This document shows, in pieces, positions 62,762 through 64,000 of a stretch of 64,000 nt of DNA. This stretch comes from an uncultured Dialister sp. (GTDB taxonomy: Bacteria > Bacillota > Negativicutes > Veillonellales > Dialisteraceae): NCBI GenBank assembly GCA_900541485.1, contig UQJW01000001.1, positions 124,001 through 188,000 on the forward strand, written 5' to 3'. Under the pieces are notes generated by a model. It made no database searches, was not told where the DNA came from, and saw only the letters and a program-made list of their open reading frames with translations. Positions within the stretch are counted from its first letter, which is position 1, and each line of letters starts with the position of its first letter. The translations under genes and the position numbers were made by a program.

Positions 62762-64000
62762 TCATTTATTTTTCTCGGGTGAAACAGCTGTTTCACCATT
62801 TTCTTCTACGTAGTGATCTTCTGCCCCCTGTAGTACATTTCTTTCTTCTTCTGACTTTTCCGGGACTTGATCAGCAGTAAATTGGATTTGGATATGATAA
62901 AGATAAAGGATAATAGTTTCCATCATCGCGTGTTGCATCTCTTCAAATATATCAAAAGCTTCTACTTTATATTCAACAATAGGATTTCGTTGTCCGTAAG
63001 AGCGCAGCCCAATCCCTTCTTTGAGCATATCCATATCATCAAGATGCTCCATCCATTTTGAATCTACGACTTTAAGCATGACGGCTTTTTCTAATTCCCG
63101 CATCATTTCTTTTCCGATTGATTCTTCTCTTGCTTCATAAGTGGCATGAGCAATCTCAATGAGCTTTTTCTGAATTTCTTCACGACTCATTTCTTCTATA
63201 TCTTCTAATTTTATTTCATCAGGAGCTAAAAAGTACTTTTCACAATATTTTAATAATCCTTCAAAATCCCATTCTTCCGGATAGAGTTTAGCGTCTGCAT
63301 AAGTATCAAGTCCTCTTTGGATTAAGGAATCAACCATATTAAGAATTTGATCCTTCATATTTGCTCCTTCAAGGATTTTACGACGTTGTTCATAAACAAC
63401 TTTACGTTGCTGGTTCATAACATCATCATATTCAAGTACATATTTACGAATATCGAAGTTTCTCTCTTCGACACGCTTTTGTGCTTTTTGTATAGCACTA
63501 GAAACCATGCTGCTCTTAATTTCTTCATCTTCCTCGAGTCCCATTTTTTCCATGAATTTTTTGATATTATCGCCGCCGAAAATGCGCATTAAATCATCTT
63601 CCAGTGACAAGAAAAACTGACTGGACCCTTTATCACCCTGTCTGCCCGCACGACCGCGAAGCTGATTATCAATACGGCGACTTTCATGTCGTTCTGTACC
63701 GATAATGGCAAGTCCGCCTAAATCAGCAACTCCCTCACCTAAAACAATATCTGTACCACGACCGGCCATGTTTGTTGCAATTGTTACTTGCCCCTTTTGT
63801 CCCGCCTGCGATACAATTTGCGCCTCCAGTTCATGGTACTTTGCATTCAATACATTATGTACAATACCGGCTTGTTTAAGCATATGACTTAATTGTTCTG
63901 ACTGTTCTATCGATGTAGTACCAATCAAAAGTGGTTGCCCTGTAGCATGCCGCCTTTGGACTTCCCGGATCACAGCTTTATATTTACCTCTCTTGGTTTT
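62762..64000 (-). CDS. secA: Preprotein translocase ATPase SecA, C-terminal part
   Basis: The frame stays open to the window edge, so the 5' part lies beyond 64000; about 412 C-terminal codons are visible. They begin in nucleotide-binding domain 2 (GTTSIEQSEQLS, NMAGRGTDIVLG, QLRGRAGRQGDKGSSQFFLSLED) and continue through the helical scaffold (YDDVMNQQRKVVYEQR) and wing domain (KWMEHLDDMDMLKEGIGLR). The protein ends in an acidic, low-complexity tail without the C-terminal cysteine zinc motif found in many SecA proteins. It is followed by prfB at 21 nt. Confidence 0.95.
   Translation of the reverse strand, partial: KTKRGKYKAVIREVQRRHATGQPLLIGTTSIEQSEQLSHMLKQAGIVHNVLNAKYHELEAQIVSQAGQKGQVTIATNMAGRGTDIVLGEGVADLGGLAIIGTERHESRRIDNQLRGRAGRQGDKGSSQFFLSLEDDLMRIFGGDNIKKFMEKMGLEEDEEIKSSMVSSAIQKAQKRVEERNFDIRKYVLEYDDVMNQQRKVVYEQRRKILEGANMKDQILNMVDSLIQRGLDTYADAKLYPEEWDFEGLLKYCEKYFLAPDEIKLEDIEEMSREEIQKKLIEIAHATYEAREESIGKEMMRELEKAVMLKVVDSKWMEHLDDMDMLKEGIGLRSYGQRNPIVEYKVEAFDIFEEMQHAMMETIILYLYHIQIQFTADQVPEKSEEERNVLQGAEDHYVEENGETAVSPEKNK

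Noticed and set aside
1..64000. Other overlapping short frames on the opposite strand (for example 691-876, 20286-20519, 23033-23389, 53550-53792)
   Set aside because: They lie inside well-supported genes, lack ribosome binding sites and show no protein-like motifs; they are frame shadows.
1..64000. tRNA, rRNA, T-box or IS elements
   Set aside because: Nothing with the needed conserved cores or terminal repeats was found; the only structured RNA is the SAM-I riboswitch.

Overview
This window is a compact, AT-rich (low-GC) bacterial chromosome segment with almost no intergenic space. Shine-Dalgarno sites (GGAGG-like), sigma-70-type promoters, a SAM-I riboswitch in front of metK, ArgR, RemA, PrkC/Stp, CsaB and RqcH point to the Firmicutes (Bacillota). 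The late-cobamide gene set and the cell-envelope genes would fit the Negativicutes (Veillonella/Dialister-like), but nothing in the window settles the genus. No rRNA, tRNA, CRISPR array or insertion sequence was found.

Layout, plus strand first. 1-858 is the 3' end of fakA, convergent with an unknown 124-aa gene (919-1293). 1467-7844 is a seven-gene cobamide operon (cobU-cobQ-cbiB-cobS-pduX-like-cobD-cobC) covering corrinoid amidation, aminopropanol-phosphate linker synthesis and nucleotide-loop assembly, without cobT or a recognisable cobalamin riboswitch. 8022-15637 is a housekeeping operon (M24 peptidase, efp, two Asp23-like genes, nusB, a TsaD paralogue, xseA, xseB, ispA, tlyA, nadK). 15794-20774 holds argR-recN and the lysine/DAP genes dapB-asd-dapA. 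rqcH lies on the minus strand, then dapF-yicC-remA-gmk-rpoZ and coaBC. 26900-28241 is the SAM riboswitch and metK. 28358-38798 holds priA-def-fmt-rsmB-rlmN and stp-prkC-rsgA-rpe.

38912-44157 is hslO followed by four overlapping or adjacent genes for recycling SAM by-products: an MTAP-family phosphorylase, mtnA, ahcY and mtaD. The phosphorylase has lost the two adenine-recognising aspartates of human MTAP. With an MTA/SAH deaminase in the same operon, this suggests that by-products are deaminated to inosine forms before cleavage. This is the most interesting metabolic hypothesis here. A solitary tyrosine recombinase (44326-45312) follows, bracketed by perfect hairpins. Next is an SOS-like locus: lexA divergent from a small secreted LysM protein resembling YneA, with LexA-box-like dyads placed on both promoters.

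The minus strand then carries two long units. 46560-52731 is obgE-yhbY-proB and nadD-yqeK-LCP-rsfS-cvfB, the usual Firmicutes neighbourhood but without proA and with a degenerate LCP protein. 52873-64000 runs secA (partial)-prfB (with programmed +1 frameshift)-DUF5693-csaB-split transketolase-ftsE-ftsX-EnvC-like peptidase-ctpA. It has gaps of 25 nt or less throughout and ends in a terminator, so it is probably one operon for secretion, cell-surface polymer pyruvylation and septal peptidoglycan hydrolysis.
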